Origin: Rapana venosa
Lineage: Eukaryota > Mollusca > Gastropoda > Neogastropoda > Muricidae
Length of the DNA: 64,000 nucleotides
Direction: 5' to 3'
NCBI GenBank assembly: GCA_028751875.1
Contig: CM054153.1
Coordinates: forward strand, 27,620,552 to 27,684,551
This document shows, one piece after another, positions 1 to 10,650 of the stretch. The position numbers and the translations under genes were made by a program. Below the pieces are notes generated by a model. That model did no database searches, was not told the DNA's origin, and worked only from the letters and a program-made list of their open reading frames with translations. How positions within the stretch are numbered: position 1 is the first letter of the stretch; the number at the start of each line of letters is the position of its first letter.

Positions 1-61
1 ATACATAGAAGTTATCACATGTTTTGGTACTAAAAAAATGAGGTTTATAACACATGTTGAG

Positions 62-295
62 GGACACTACAGCTGAGTGGTTTATACCACTTGTCTTCAA
101 TCCCATGGGTCCATGAAGATGGGGGTTCAAATCTCAGTAGCATCTGGTGATGAGGGTGGGGACTTTTACAATCTCCTCGGTCAACTTCAACTCCGTTTGT
201 GTATAAACACATGCAGAAGATCAAACATGCATGTGAAAGATCCTGTAATTCATATCAGCATTTGGTGGGTTACAGAGACAATTATGTACCCAGTG
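62..295 (+). mobile_element. SINE-C copy (tRNA-like head)
   Basis: Head with A-box-like agctgagtggtttatacca and B-box-like gggttcaaatctc, then cacatgcagaagatcaaaca. Matches copies at 39820-39965 (reverse) and 61553-61755. It contains no real tRNA fold with an anticodon stem that I can support. Confidence 0.65.
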
Positions 296-512
296 TGTGT
301 GCTTTTGAAAAACATTTGACTATTGCAATTTTATTTCATAGATTTGGTCTGCAGCGTACCATGTTTGTAATATCTCTTTGTTTAAACTATTGATTATTTC
401 TCATTGGTTGCATGACTGTGTAAGATTAGGTTAAATGCATGCACTTTTGATTTGTCTTTGCAAGATATAGTGCTATATAAGTTCCATTATTTATTATTAT
501 TATTATTATCAT

Positions 513-615
513 ACATCCCTGGAGTTGGAATGCGGCTACCTTCATGGAGGGCAAAAAGGTCATATACACAAAATCTCACCATAAGTGAACTTCAGAGCTC
601 TTGCCGAGGAACAAA
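513..615 (+). repeat. Type II SINE tail, solo
   Basis: tacatccctggagttggaat, gcggctaccttcatgg, aaaatctcacc and gagctcttgccgaggaac, the recurrent ~105-bp module with no head attached. Confidence 0.7.
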
Positions 616-1020
616 ACCCAAAACAATAATTTTTTTATATAATTTGTTTAAAAGATGACACATGAGGAAAGGAGGGGAGTCTTTACAGTAATACGCACAT
701 ATGGAAGTGACATAATTATCATCATTCTGCACCGATAGCCAAATATGACTACTATGAATTTCTCCTCTCTCCAAATAGCAGATCTCTTACAAAACTGAAC
801 TTTGGTAGTAAAAGTATACCCCAGACAACCTATACATATGCTTTATGACAAAGATAGATAGCTTGCATGTTTAGAAGTGCACACACACACTGCCTAATTA
901 TGACACAATTTAACAAAAATTTCACCATTATTTATTTTTTCATCTATACCTTAAATGAAAGAAACACATACACAAACACACATTCACACACACACACACA
1001 CACATACGTATATGTATATA

Positions 1021-1252
1021 TGCTGACACCAGTTCAGACTCCATTCTACCTGAAAGTCTTTCAGATGACAATATAAACAGAGGTCCTGTTACCAGACACA
1101 TGCAGAACATCTTGCACACATGTTAAAACCTGTTCCGCTTTTTGGAAGGGCAGGCCCTGTATGCTGGTGGATATGGATGACAACATTTACAAAACTGTAT
1201 GCACACTGGGACTGAATGTAAAAAAGAGCATGAGTGCTTATCCTATCAGCCT
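1021..1252 (+). mobile_element. SINE-A, type I tail, 5'-truncated
   Basis: Family A middle and tail: cagactccattctacctgaa, gcagaacatcttgcacacat, ggaagggcaggcc, and the type I end (gggactgaatgtaaaaaaga, gtgcttatcc). A reversed type II tail follows directly. Confidence 0.65.
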
Positions 1253-1257
1253 TGATT

Positions 1258-1372
1258 TTTTTTTTTTCATTGCTGGGCTACAGCTCCGACGTTCACCAGT
1301 GGTGAGATTTTGTGAACGTGACAGTTTTTGTCTACCATGAAGGTAGCCACATTCTGACTTTGGGGATGTCCC
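1258..1372 (-). repeat. Type II SINE tail, solo, reversed
   Basis: Reverse of the recurrent ~105-bp module (catccc-aagt-ggaatg-ggctacctt ... aaaatctcaccattggtgaa ... gagctctagcc). Confidence 0.65.
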
Positions 1373-1609
1373 TGAATTACAAGAAAATATAATGATAATA
1401 ATGAATAATAACATGTACACAAACACACGTACGCACGCACACACACACAAAAAAACCATCTGTGAACTCAGAAACGGGATATTCTTGTTTTTCTTCTCCA
1501 AACACCCACAAAGCCATACTTGCATCACATCCCAAACCTGTTCCTTATATTAAGTTTTCTTAAAACACTAATTGTGGATCTAAGTGAGGAGACACAGACC
1601 TATCATCCC

Positions 1610-1645
1610 GGGGGGGGGGGGGGGGGGGGGGGGGAGGGGGGGGGG
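1610..1645. repeat. Poly-G run, abuts SINE-A head
   Basis: 36 bases, all G except one A, next to cctagtcattagagc of a SINE-A. Confidence 0.9.
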
Positions 1646-1975
1646 CCTAGTCATTAGAGCATTGTGATCTGATGACCACAGATTGAGCCACAACAAGGTG
1701 CTTCTCAAGAGGATTTTCCCCATGGAGTTAACATCAGTACAGACTCCATTCCCCTGAAAGTGCTTCGGATGAGACTATAAATCATGATCCCATGTGCAAT
1801 TGCGCACAGAATATCTTGTGCACATGTTTAAAAAAAACATTCCACCTTTTGGAAGAGTAGGCTACTTCATGCTGGTAGAAATGGGTGACAGAAGTTTTTT
1901 AAAATGCACACACACAAGTCGCATATGCAAAATCTCAACATCAGTGTACCCTGGAGATCTAGCCGAGAAACACAC
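1646..1975 (+). mobile_element. SINE-A, nearly full, after a poly-G run
   Basis: tRNA-like head cctagtcattagagcattgt, centre cagactccattcccctgaaa and cttcggatgagactataaa, then ggaagagtaggc, and a shortened type II tail merging into (CA)n. The poly-G run at 1610-1645 directly abuts the head. Confidence 0.7.
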
Positions 1976-2079
1976 ACACACACACAAAGATCTATCATCA
2001 ATCATTCTTTGAGTTCTGCACTTCTTTCCCTTGATTCTCCAAAGGTTGCCAGGGGGGGGAGGGTGCTTAAGCACTCTCT

Positions 2080-2650
2080 TTCAAAATTTTGTTGTTCTTT
2101 TATTTTCTTTAAATCCACACACTTCTAGCCCACGACTGACATTTTATAATTATTTTTAAAATGCTACATAATTACTGTTAAAGAATGTGAACAAATTCAA
2201 AAACTGTTAAAAGAGTTAATGTCAGAAGATATCTTAAAACCATGATGAAAGCATTCACACAAAAGTGTCCCACAAACTGTTCTCATAAAACTGGTATCTT
2301 TGCTGCCTACCAAAAGGGAAAAAAACCCAACCAAATTACAAATCACCATAGTATGACACACCACATATCATATCACCATCCTGTTGTAAGTGTGACAGAT
2401 TAAACAAGTAAAACTGCTTGTCAATGAGGAATCAAACAGAAAGGTACTTCCTACCAAAGGTTTCCCTTCACAAGTGTGGAAAAAACATTGCAGGGACTAA
2501 GGAAATACAACAATCATGACGATATCGGCCACTGCAATTCACACCCTCAGAACAGTAGGAGATCATACAAAGAATTCCACCTCTGAAGAGAAAGGTGAGA
2601 CTGCAATGTTTACACAGCAAAAGGCAGTTAAAACGCATATGAAAATTTCC
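2080..2650. other. Unannotated stretch
   Basis: AT-rich, non-repetitive; no ORF, SINE or splice pattern seen. Confidence 0.5.
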
Positions 2651-2653
2651 AAC

Positions 2654-2719
2654 TTAAATCACTTTCTTCATTGCCCTTGACAGAGATTCCAAGACCTCAA
2701 CCAATGGCTCAGGTTCCAG
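2654..2719 (-). CDS. Candidate terminal exon, 21 residues
   Basis: On the minus strand an acceptor-like aactgttttag is followed by 22 codons with a coding look (LEPEPLVEVLESLSR, then AMKKVI) and TAA at 2654-2656. It is downstream of TPGS2 on the same strand and could be an alternative TPGS2 last exon. Its phase 0 entry does not fit the phase 2 donor of the 5.6-kb exon, so another exon would be needed between them. It could also be chance or the end of a different gene. Confidence 0.25.
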   Translation of the reverse strand: MEPEPLVEVLESLSRAMKKVI

Positions 2720-3337
2720 CTAAAACAGTTACTCTGTAGACAGAATTTTTTTTTTCTGCATGTTTTTCTCTCTCATTCAAAGTGGCAAGGGTCCAGTAAC
2801 TCATATTTTTAGCGAAGTATTCACCACTCAGTAAAGCAGCAATTTTTGGACTTTTCAAATGCTCTAAGTAACACTCGGATTAATAATTGTGTTCCAACTA
2901 CTTTAATTGAATGCAACTGATGATTAAGCATGCATGTAAAAAATACAAATAAACAAACAAGTAAGAAAAAAACAATTAAACCACTGTGTACATCTGTGTA
3001 CAAGAAATGCACTTAACATTAAGAACAGTGTTTAAATAATTGACTGTAATATCACAATCAAAAAATATTGAAGTTCTGACATTCAAAATCTCCTGAAGCT
3101 TTTGATTTTTCTACCATCCAAGCTGGATGAAATAAAATGCATGAACTTTTTTTTAAAGGGCAAAGCAAGTTATGGTAGTAAAATTGAGGTCTGCCGAAAG
3201 ATACTAGTGACTTTTTTTTAAATGACCTTTACCACATGCTGAAGGAAAAAGTTTACAAGCCAGTCTTATTTGTGGGGCTCTAAATATTCACTTTTTTGTT
3301 TTAAAGAACTAGAAAAATAACTGAAAACAGGTTGGAA

Positions 3338-3360
3338 GGGGGGGGGGGGGGGGGGGGGGG
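3338..3360. repeat. Poly-G run, abuts SINE-A head
   Basis: 23 G followed directly by agatagcctggtagtta of a SINE-A. Confidence 0.9.
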
Positions 3361-3838
3361 AGATAGCCTGGTAGTTAGAGCGTTAAGCTCACAATCTGAT
3401 GGCCTGGGTTTAAGCCACCACCAAGACACCCATTTGAGAGGATTCTCCCTGGAGTTAACATCACCACCAACTCCACTTTCCTGCAAGTCCTTTAGATCAG
3501 ACTATAAACTGAGGTCCCATGTGTGAACGCACACAGAATAATAATAATAATAATAATGTATGGAATTTATATAGCGCTGAATCTTGTAAAGCAACAAATC
3601 AAAGCGCTCAACAGAACATCTTGTGCACATATTAAAAGCTCATTTCTGCCTTTTATAAGAGTAGGCCTTTGCATGCTGGTAGGAAGGGATAACAAGATGT
3701 CAAAAACGCATGTACAGTGGTGTCAGGATTAGACATATTGCCAAAGATGGAATATGGCTACTTTCACTGTGGACAAAAATGGTCACATATGCTAAATCTT
3801 ACCATGGGTCAGATCTCTAGCCAAGGAAAGAAAAGAAA
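3361..3838 (+). mobile_element. SINE-A, full, type II tail, with a nested insertion
   Basis: Head atagcctggtagttagagcg, centre agactataaactgaggtccc, then an inserted piece at 3539-3616, gaacatcttgtgcacatatt and a type II tail ending ctctagccaagga. It abuts a poly-G run (3338-3360). Confidence 0.75.
3539..3616 (+). mobile_element. 78-bp insertion in SINE-A with 6-bp duplication
   Basis: (TAA)n followed by ggaatttatatagcgctgaa and aaagcgctca, a 3'-end type known from other SINE families. Flanked by acagaa at 3533-3538 and 3611-3616; removing it restores the family A sequence cacacagaacatcttg. Confidence 0.6.
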
Positions 3839-4224
3839 AGAAAAAACACCACCCTACAATTTTCTACATAAAAAATTGTCCCACCGTGTTGCACCTGTTC
3901 TCGTTGGTGCAAGTAAAAACAACAGATTTAATAAACAGGACATTAAAAAACCCCAGGAATGTTATTTGTTTACAGAGGTTGAATTAATACATAGAAACAT
4001 CAAATTTATGATGGAGGTAGTGAACAGCCACAAATTTGAAAAACATGTCAGTGTTAGGTATGCACTATTCAATTATTGGCCAAAATGGTTATTGTAAACC
4101 AACTTGTTTAAAATTGGATTAAAAAATATTAAAAATAAAAGGGAAGACCGCATTTCCAAAATACACTGGGATAATTAGCCATGCTTTTCACATGAGTTGA
4201 TTAAACACGCACACACATATACAC

Positions 4225-4234
4225 ACTCACTCAC

Positions 4235-4326
<92 letters not shown>
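4225..4326. repeat. (TCAC)n then long (TC)n
   Basis: About 90 bp of almost pure TC, one of the longest in the window. Confidence 0.95.
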
Positions 4327-4331
<5 letters not shown>

Positions 4332-4721
4332 CACACGCACTCTCACACACACACACACACTTCCAAGGTATACTAAATAACTGTCCATGCCTGTGGAGAA
4401 TTTTCTTCTCATGTTGTTGGTGCTCATCCCCCACAGTGAAGACACTGAAATGTAACAGTTATGGGACCTTTCCTTATTACTGACATATCAATGATGTGAG
4501 AAAATATTATATCATATGTTTCCTTGTGTGTTATAATCTGCCATGTCTAAGTATAAGACAACTTCTTGATAGCTAGCAGAGACAGGTGTGTTAAAAAACA
4601 AACGGAAATATCATAAACTATGCAATGCAACCATTTGTGCGCATGCACATGCACACACACATACAAATGTCATATTGCACAACCATGCACACACACACAC
4701 ACATGCACACACACACACAAT

Positions 4722-4918
4722 CAGAATATAAACCGAGGTCTCGTGTGCTAAAGCACGCAGAACATCTTGCTCACACATTAAAACCCATTCAGCTTTTTCA
4801 GAAGAGTAGGCCATTGTGTGCCAATAGGAACGGATGATAAAATTTACAAAAATGCATACACATGGGGACTAGATGTAAAAAAGCACATAAACGCTTATTC
4901 CATTATCCTCACGATAAA

Positions 4919-4920
<2 letters not shown>
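4722..4920 (+). mobile_element. SINE-A, type I tail, 5'-truncated
   Basis: Starts at atcagaatataaaccgaggt, continues gcagaacatcttgctcacac, gaagagtaggccattgtgtg and ends cttattccattatcctcacg followed by (CA)n. Confidence 0.7.

Positions 4921-4921
<1 letters not shown>

Positions 4922-4969
<48 letters not shown>
4922..4969. repeat. (CA)n microsatellite
   Basis: Pure CA, following a SINE-A tail. Confidence 0.95.
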
Positions 4970-4971
<2 letters not shown>

Positions 4972-5535
4972 CCTTCATGCCACTGGCGAGTTCTTGTATC
5001 AAAGATTTTGCAGTGCGTAGATTCTGGAGATATTGTTGGTTACCGGACGCATACACAAACAGTTTCCACTCCAAGAACAATTCTCACCCACTATGGTTCC
5101 TCTACTTAGCAAATCCTATCATCAGTGAATGGTTTAGCTGGTGATCTCAATATGAGACATTACGCCTCATACCTGCAAAGTCACCCAGCACCAGAGCAAG
5201 GCTTCTTCCACATACTGGTAACACAGAAGCCTAACTTTCCTTCCCCTTAACGATGGAAGAACAACAACAACAAATCAAAAACAACCAAAAAACAACAACA
5301 AAAAACCCATTCCAGAGTAAACAGCTTATCGTAGCTGGGCATGATGCTGGGATGAACTATCACGTCAACAGCCCAAATGAAATATCTCAGATTACAGGCA
5401 CTAATAATTGTTTTTGTTTTTTTTAAAGAGGAAGAAGGGTGGAAAAAACCCCAGTATGAACTACATTTAAGAGACATATTCTATGCACTGTTTGCTGTCA
5501 TTCTCAAACAAGGCCCTCTCACAGGGATGCGTTAC

Positions 5536-5682
5536 TCACTTTCTGTCATTCTTTCCCTTCAGGACCTTGGCGGCATCAAAAGTCACCCTGGACCCCACCC
5601 CTGTGCTGCTGATGCCCTGCACGTCATGGGGGGTGTTGGTGTCAATCTCCAGACGAGTCGGACTATACATGTGGAACCATTG
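5536..5682 (-). CDS. TPGS2: TPGS2 exon, QWFHMYSPT and basic tail
   Basis: Acceptor attatgttgcag, then QWFHMYSPT, ending AAKVLKGKNDRK and TGA at 5536-5538. The vertebrate protein continues after the same lysine-rich motif with a basic, low-complexity tail. The stop codon overlaps a perfect donor (AGAAA|GTGAGT, exon end 5540), so the exon may instead splice on in phase 2 to a further C-terminal exon. I cannot decide between a short C-terminus and an unseen last exon. Confidence 0.8.
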   Translation of the reverse strand, partial: QWFHMYSPTRLEIDTNTPHDVQGISSTGVGSRVTFDAAKVLKGKNDRK

Positions 5683-6887
5683 CTGCAACATAATGTAAGA
5701 ATCGAATGTCAGCAGAATCACAGTGCTCACCTGTGTCATCCCATCTGGACTCATAATATTCCACCAAAGTGCCAATGATGACAAGTGCACAAAAAGACAA
5801 CCACAACAAAACACTAAAAAGAACAAGGGGAAAAAAGAGTCTGTTGCACTCTGATAATATGCTGATATAATTATGTTTGCCTTGAATAATTGCTTAATTT
5901 TTACATAAAAATCAGATTGCAAAAAACAAATGTTATATGATATAATGGGACAACACACTGATGCCAAAGAAGAACCAGCCAACAAAAAAGACACTAAAAT
6001 CATCAAATAAAAACAAATCTAAACATTATCTCTATCATTTAAGCGGAAGAAAAACACAAGCTAAAACAACTGACAATATAAACCAACACTTTCTTTAAAA
6101 AAAACTAATGAAAAAAGTATTTGTTTTAGAGTTTCTAACTGCTGCCAAACAGATTCACAAAGCACAGTTGACCTAAATAGAAGTTAAAACTAAGCTTAAA
6201 ACCTGATCCCAATAAAAATCAGAAAATTGAGAATGATGACCGATGAAGTCGCCAATTCAAAGACTTCCAAAACCAATGTCCCCTCTCTCCCTCTAATCAT
6301 AAAGAATGACCCTGGAACCAGTTCAAAAGCCAGATTTCCACCAAAATGTAGAACATTCTCATGTTTGGGTCCTTGAAGACAAATGTTAAGCATACAGAGA
6401 CAAAATAAATGTACACAATTGCTTTCCTGCATATGAGAACACATAGGAATTTGCCCCCCATGGATTGCCAAATATTAATATTAATGCTAAAAGGTTCAAG
6501 AATCATGATGTGGAAGAACCTGAGGGTGTGGCTAAGCCATTCTGTCTGAGAAGATTATTACACTTTAGTTAACATTACTTCAGCTCATTTCATATGCAAC
6601 TCCTTCAGATGAGACTATAAATCAAGACTCTGACCAGCCGCCATGGCACAGTGCTTAGCATGTTGGATTTCGGACTGGAAGGTCGCAGGTTCGATTCCCA
6701 TAAGAGTCATAGGGATTTTTCGGACTCCGGCCGCCTCCTACCCAGAGTGAGCGAGCTGTGGGCTCAGTGGGAAGACTGGGACCACACAGTCAAGCTTCAT
6801 CCACTTAACGGGTGCAAGTTTGACAGTGTTGCTCAAATTACCTGACCAACACTGCAGGTGTTTGTATCTCTCGGGCTCGGTTGACAT

Positions 6888-6920
<33 letters not shown>

Positions 6921-9900
6921 CTGCCTCATCTTCTGTGACGTCCCCCGTCCTGCTGTTCCCAAGCCGCTCATTCCAATCTCCCCACCACAACCACACCCAG
7001 ATTTGTTATGTCTCATCCTCAGAGTCGGAGGTCCACAGGGAGCCAATCACTATCAGGCCGCCGTGGGGCCACCAGCCAGAGGGGCCCTGCACTGCTGCTG
7101 GGTCACTTTGGTGGTGTTCAGTGGTGCCTGTTCTGAGCTAACATACGCAGGACACCACCTACTAAGCCCCCTACTAACGACAGTATTAGCTCAGTCGCGG
7201 AGCCAGACTGAGTGAGTTGCCCACCCGAGGTGGCAACCACCACAACGTCCCTCCAACGACCTTCCCCAGCGAACCTCCAACCCAACTTTGACACAAACGC
7301 ACCACAGGCACAGAAGTGTATGGGCAAACCGAATCTGAGGTCACCCTGAGACCAGAGAAACTGGGACCACCGAATCAGAGGCAATTTTTTTTAATGCATG
7401 GTGATCAATGACAATGAGGATGACGTAATTATGCTGCTGTGGAAGTGCATATGCTTTGAGACTACTTGACAGGGTTGTACTCTACACTTACTATCATAAT
7501 ATATCCCGGCGTCAACCGGGCCCGAGAGATACAGACACCTGCAGTGTTGGTCAGGTAATTTGAGCAACACTCTCAAACTCGCATCCGTTAAGTGGATGAA
7601 GCTCGACTGTGTGGTCCCAGTCTTCCCACTGAGCCCACAGCACACTCACTCTGGGTAGGAGCCGGCCGGAGTCCGAAAAATCCCTATGACTCTTATGGGA
7701 TTCGAACCCGCGACCTTCCAGTCCGTAACCCAAGGCGCTAACCACTGCGCCATGGCGGCTGGTGACATTGGGATATATTATGATAGTAAGCATAGAGTAC
7801 AACCCTATCAAGTAGTCTCAAAGCATATGCACTTCCACAGCAGCATCATTATGTGATCCTCATTGTCATTGATCATCATGCAATAAACAAAATTGCTTCT
7901 GATTCAGTGGTCCCAGTTGCTCTGGTCTCATGATGACCTCAGATTCGGTTTCCCCATACACTTCTGTGCCTGTGATAAGTTTGTGTCAAAGTCTTTGGGG
8001 CTGGAAGTTCACAGGGGACAGTCGTTGGAGGGATGTTGTGGTGGTTGCCACCTCGGGTGGGCAACTCACTCAGTGTGGCTCCGCGACTGAGCTAATACTG
8101 TCGTTAGTAGGGGACTTAGTAGGTGATGTCCTGCGTATGTTAGCTCAGAACAGGCACCACTGGACACCACCAAAGTGACCCAGCAGCAGTGCAGGGCCCC
8201 TCTGGCTGGTGGCCCCATGGTGGCCTGATATTGATGGGCTCCCTATGGACTTCCGACCCTGAGGATGAGACATAACAAATCTGAGTATGGCTGTGGAGGG
8301 GAGATTGAGATGAGTGGCATGGGAACAGCTAGACGGGGAATGTTACAGAAGATGAGGCAGAAAAAACAAAAAAATCAAGACTCTGGGTCCAAGTACTCAC
8401 ATATCTTGCACACAGGTCAAAACCCCATAAATCCTTCAAAGAGTATGCCAGGTATGCCAGGCAGTAGGAATGAAACAAACATATCCTGTATACAATCCGT
8501 GCGCCAGTGATGGTCTAGATAAAGACAGCCAAACACTAGGGAAATACACTATGATACTCCCATCCAACCAAGGACAAAATAATACTCATCACCTTCATTT
8601 ATCCCCTTTTTCTTATATATATCTTTCATCTTATGGATAAATACAAACATATCATCTCATGTCACCTACCTTGGCCTGTGGGGGTATTCCTATATCAGTG
8701 AAGGCATACTGCCAATGGGGCAGGCCCAGGTGCATGATCATCAGGCGAAAGTAGTCAGTGAAGGTATCCGTCAGGTAATGCCAATTCAGCGCACGGTCCA
8801 GAAACCATACCTCACTCTTCAGCTCTCCTGTCACACCCAAGACATGGATCAGCTACAACACATTTTACCACTTATTACCTGAATCACAGTTATCAAAAAT
8901 GCCTCCATACACCCACTGCGATGTTGACTGAAACAGTACTGGGCGCATTAAAACTTTACTGGTGCTTAAAAAAAGGATGAAACACAAGCAAACTATCTTT
9001 TAAACAAAGAAATAAATAGTTCTGATCAGGGCATGGGTCAATACACATGAAAACTCTACAGCAACAAGAGAGTTGTCCCTGGCAAATTCTGCAGGGGGAA
9101 AAAACGAAACATTCCCACCAAGAAATACACATACATGCAGTAAGATTTTTTTTTAAAGAAAAAATAGTGGCACCACACTGTATGGTAACAGTCTTCCTTG
9201 GGATCACATCCATACTTTATGCAAAGGAACAATCAATACAATACAAATGAAAATTACAAATAATGACACCTACAATGTTTGTGATCAGGAGAAAGACACT
9301 ATAAATCATTATTTATGGGACTATGTTTGAAATGCAGATCTATGTGTGCCAATTAAAGATTAAGAAATAAATCAATAACAAGATACCTGTCAGAGCAAAA
9401 GAAAATTCTTAGTTTCATCTACTATTGGCAGAAATATTAGCACTGTATTTCCTTCACTCTACTTGACTCCTACCAGAAATGCTAATTGTATATCATGACC
9501 TGGATGGGAGCAACTAGGATCACAGTTATAAATGTGTCACTGAGAGAAGACACTTTCTTATTTCTTTTTAGTTTGTGAAATGGACAGCTCAGTCTCTGCA
9601 ATGAAGGCTGGCAGTACACAGCAGCAATGAGTATCAATCAATACATTCAAAATAATACTGCATTAACAAAACAGGCATTCTTCCAAACTTACACATGCAG
9701 GCACACACACACACACACACATATGCACACACAGGTGCACGCACCACACGCACACACATCCACGCTCCTCTCTCACACACACATGCATGCACACACACAC
9801 GCGCACACCACACATGCATGCAACACACACACACACCCACACTTCTCTCTCTCTCTAACACACACACACACACACACACAGCATGCACACATGCACGCAT

Positions 9901-10590
9901 GCACACACACACACACAATGAAAAAAATGAGAGAAAAAAACAACAGACCAAAACAACGATCCGCAATGACACATATAAGGAATACATTACATACTTTTTT
10001 TGTTTCCTACTAAAGCTTTGATAGATACTACAGTCTTTAAAAAAAAAAAAAAACCTGCAAAATGTACACAGTCACATGAGGATGGTAGTTTAAATTGCAG
10101 AATTAGAAACAGTCCCAAGCATTCTCTACAACATAATAGTCATCATAATAATTATACTGCGATTATGCAAATCGTAGAAATATGTGAATATTTATCTGCT
10201 GCTCATAACTAGACAACTGTCAAAAATATTCTCTCTTTTTTTATTATTCGATTTAATGAAAAGACACTCATCATATTCATTTATTCACTCTTGAAAAAGG
10301 GGAAAAGAACCACACAAAAACACACACACACACTCAAAGCCTGTGCTCATGCCCACACAAGCATGCATGTGCACACACACAGACACAGACATATATACGT
10401 ACACACACATTTTATTACAATAAATGGCACACTCCTGTACACAAAGTACACATGGTTACATATTTGATTAAAATAATATGGACTCACACAAATATACACA
10501 TGCATACACACAAACATGAAGGAACACACACACACACTCACATATGCATGCATGCACACACACGCATATATACATACACACATGCACTCA

Positions 10591-10650
<60 letters not shown>

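Larger units (their letters stand above)
6633..8372 (+). mobile_element. Element B (plus copy), split by a second element B
   Basis: Head 6633-6893 and body 7775-8372 form one plus-strand element B of about 860 bp. The head is tRNA-like: ccatggcacagtgcttagc (A box region) and ggttcgattcc (B box). The body carries ggttgccacctcgggtggg and gacccagcagcagtgcaggg, and ends in an A-rich tail. It is flanked by aatcaagactctg at 6620-6632 and 8373-8385. It is itself interrupted by the minus-strand copy at 6894-7762. No coding capacity is evident. Confidence 0.8.

Noticed and set aside
4227..4445. Arg-Glu / Leu-Ser repeat ORFs
   Set aside because: Translation of (TC)n repeats; also at 10.6, 14.2, 19.8, 31.9 and 38.8 kb.
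9627..10021. Long His/Thr- and Cys/Val-rich ORFs
   Set aside because: They are translations of (CA)n/(GT)n repeats in all frames; the same applies to ORFs at 30.5, 31.4-31.8, 43.4 and 60.4 kb.
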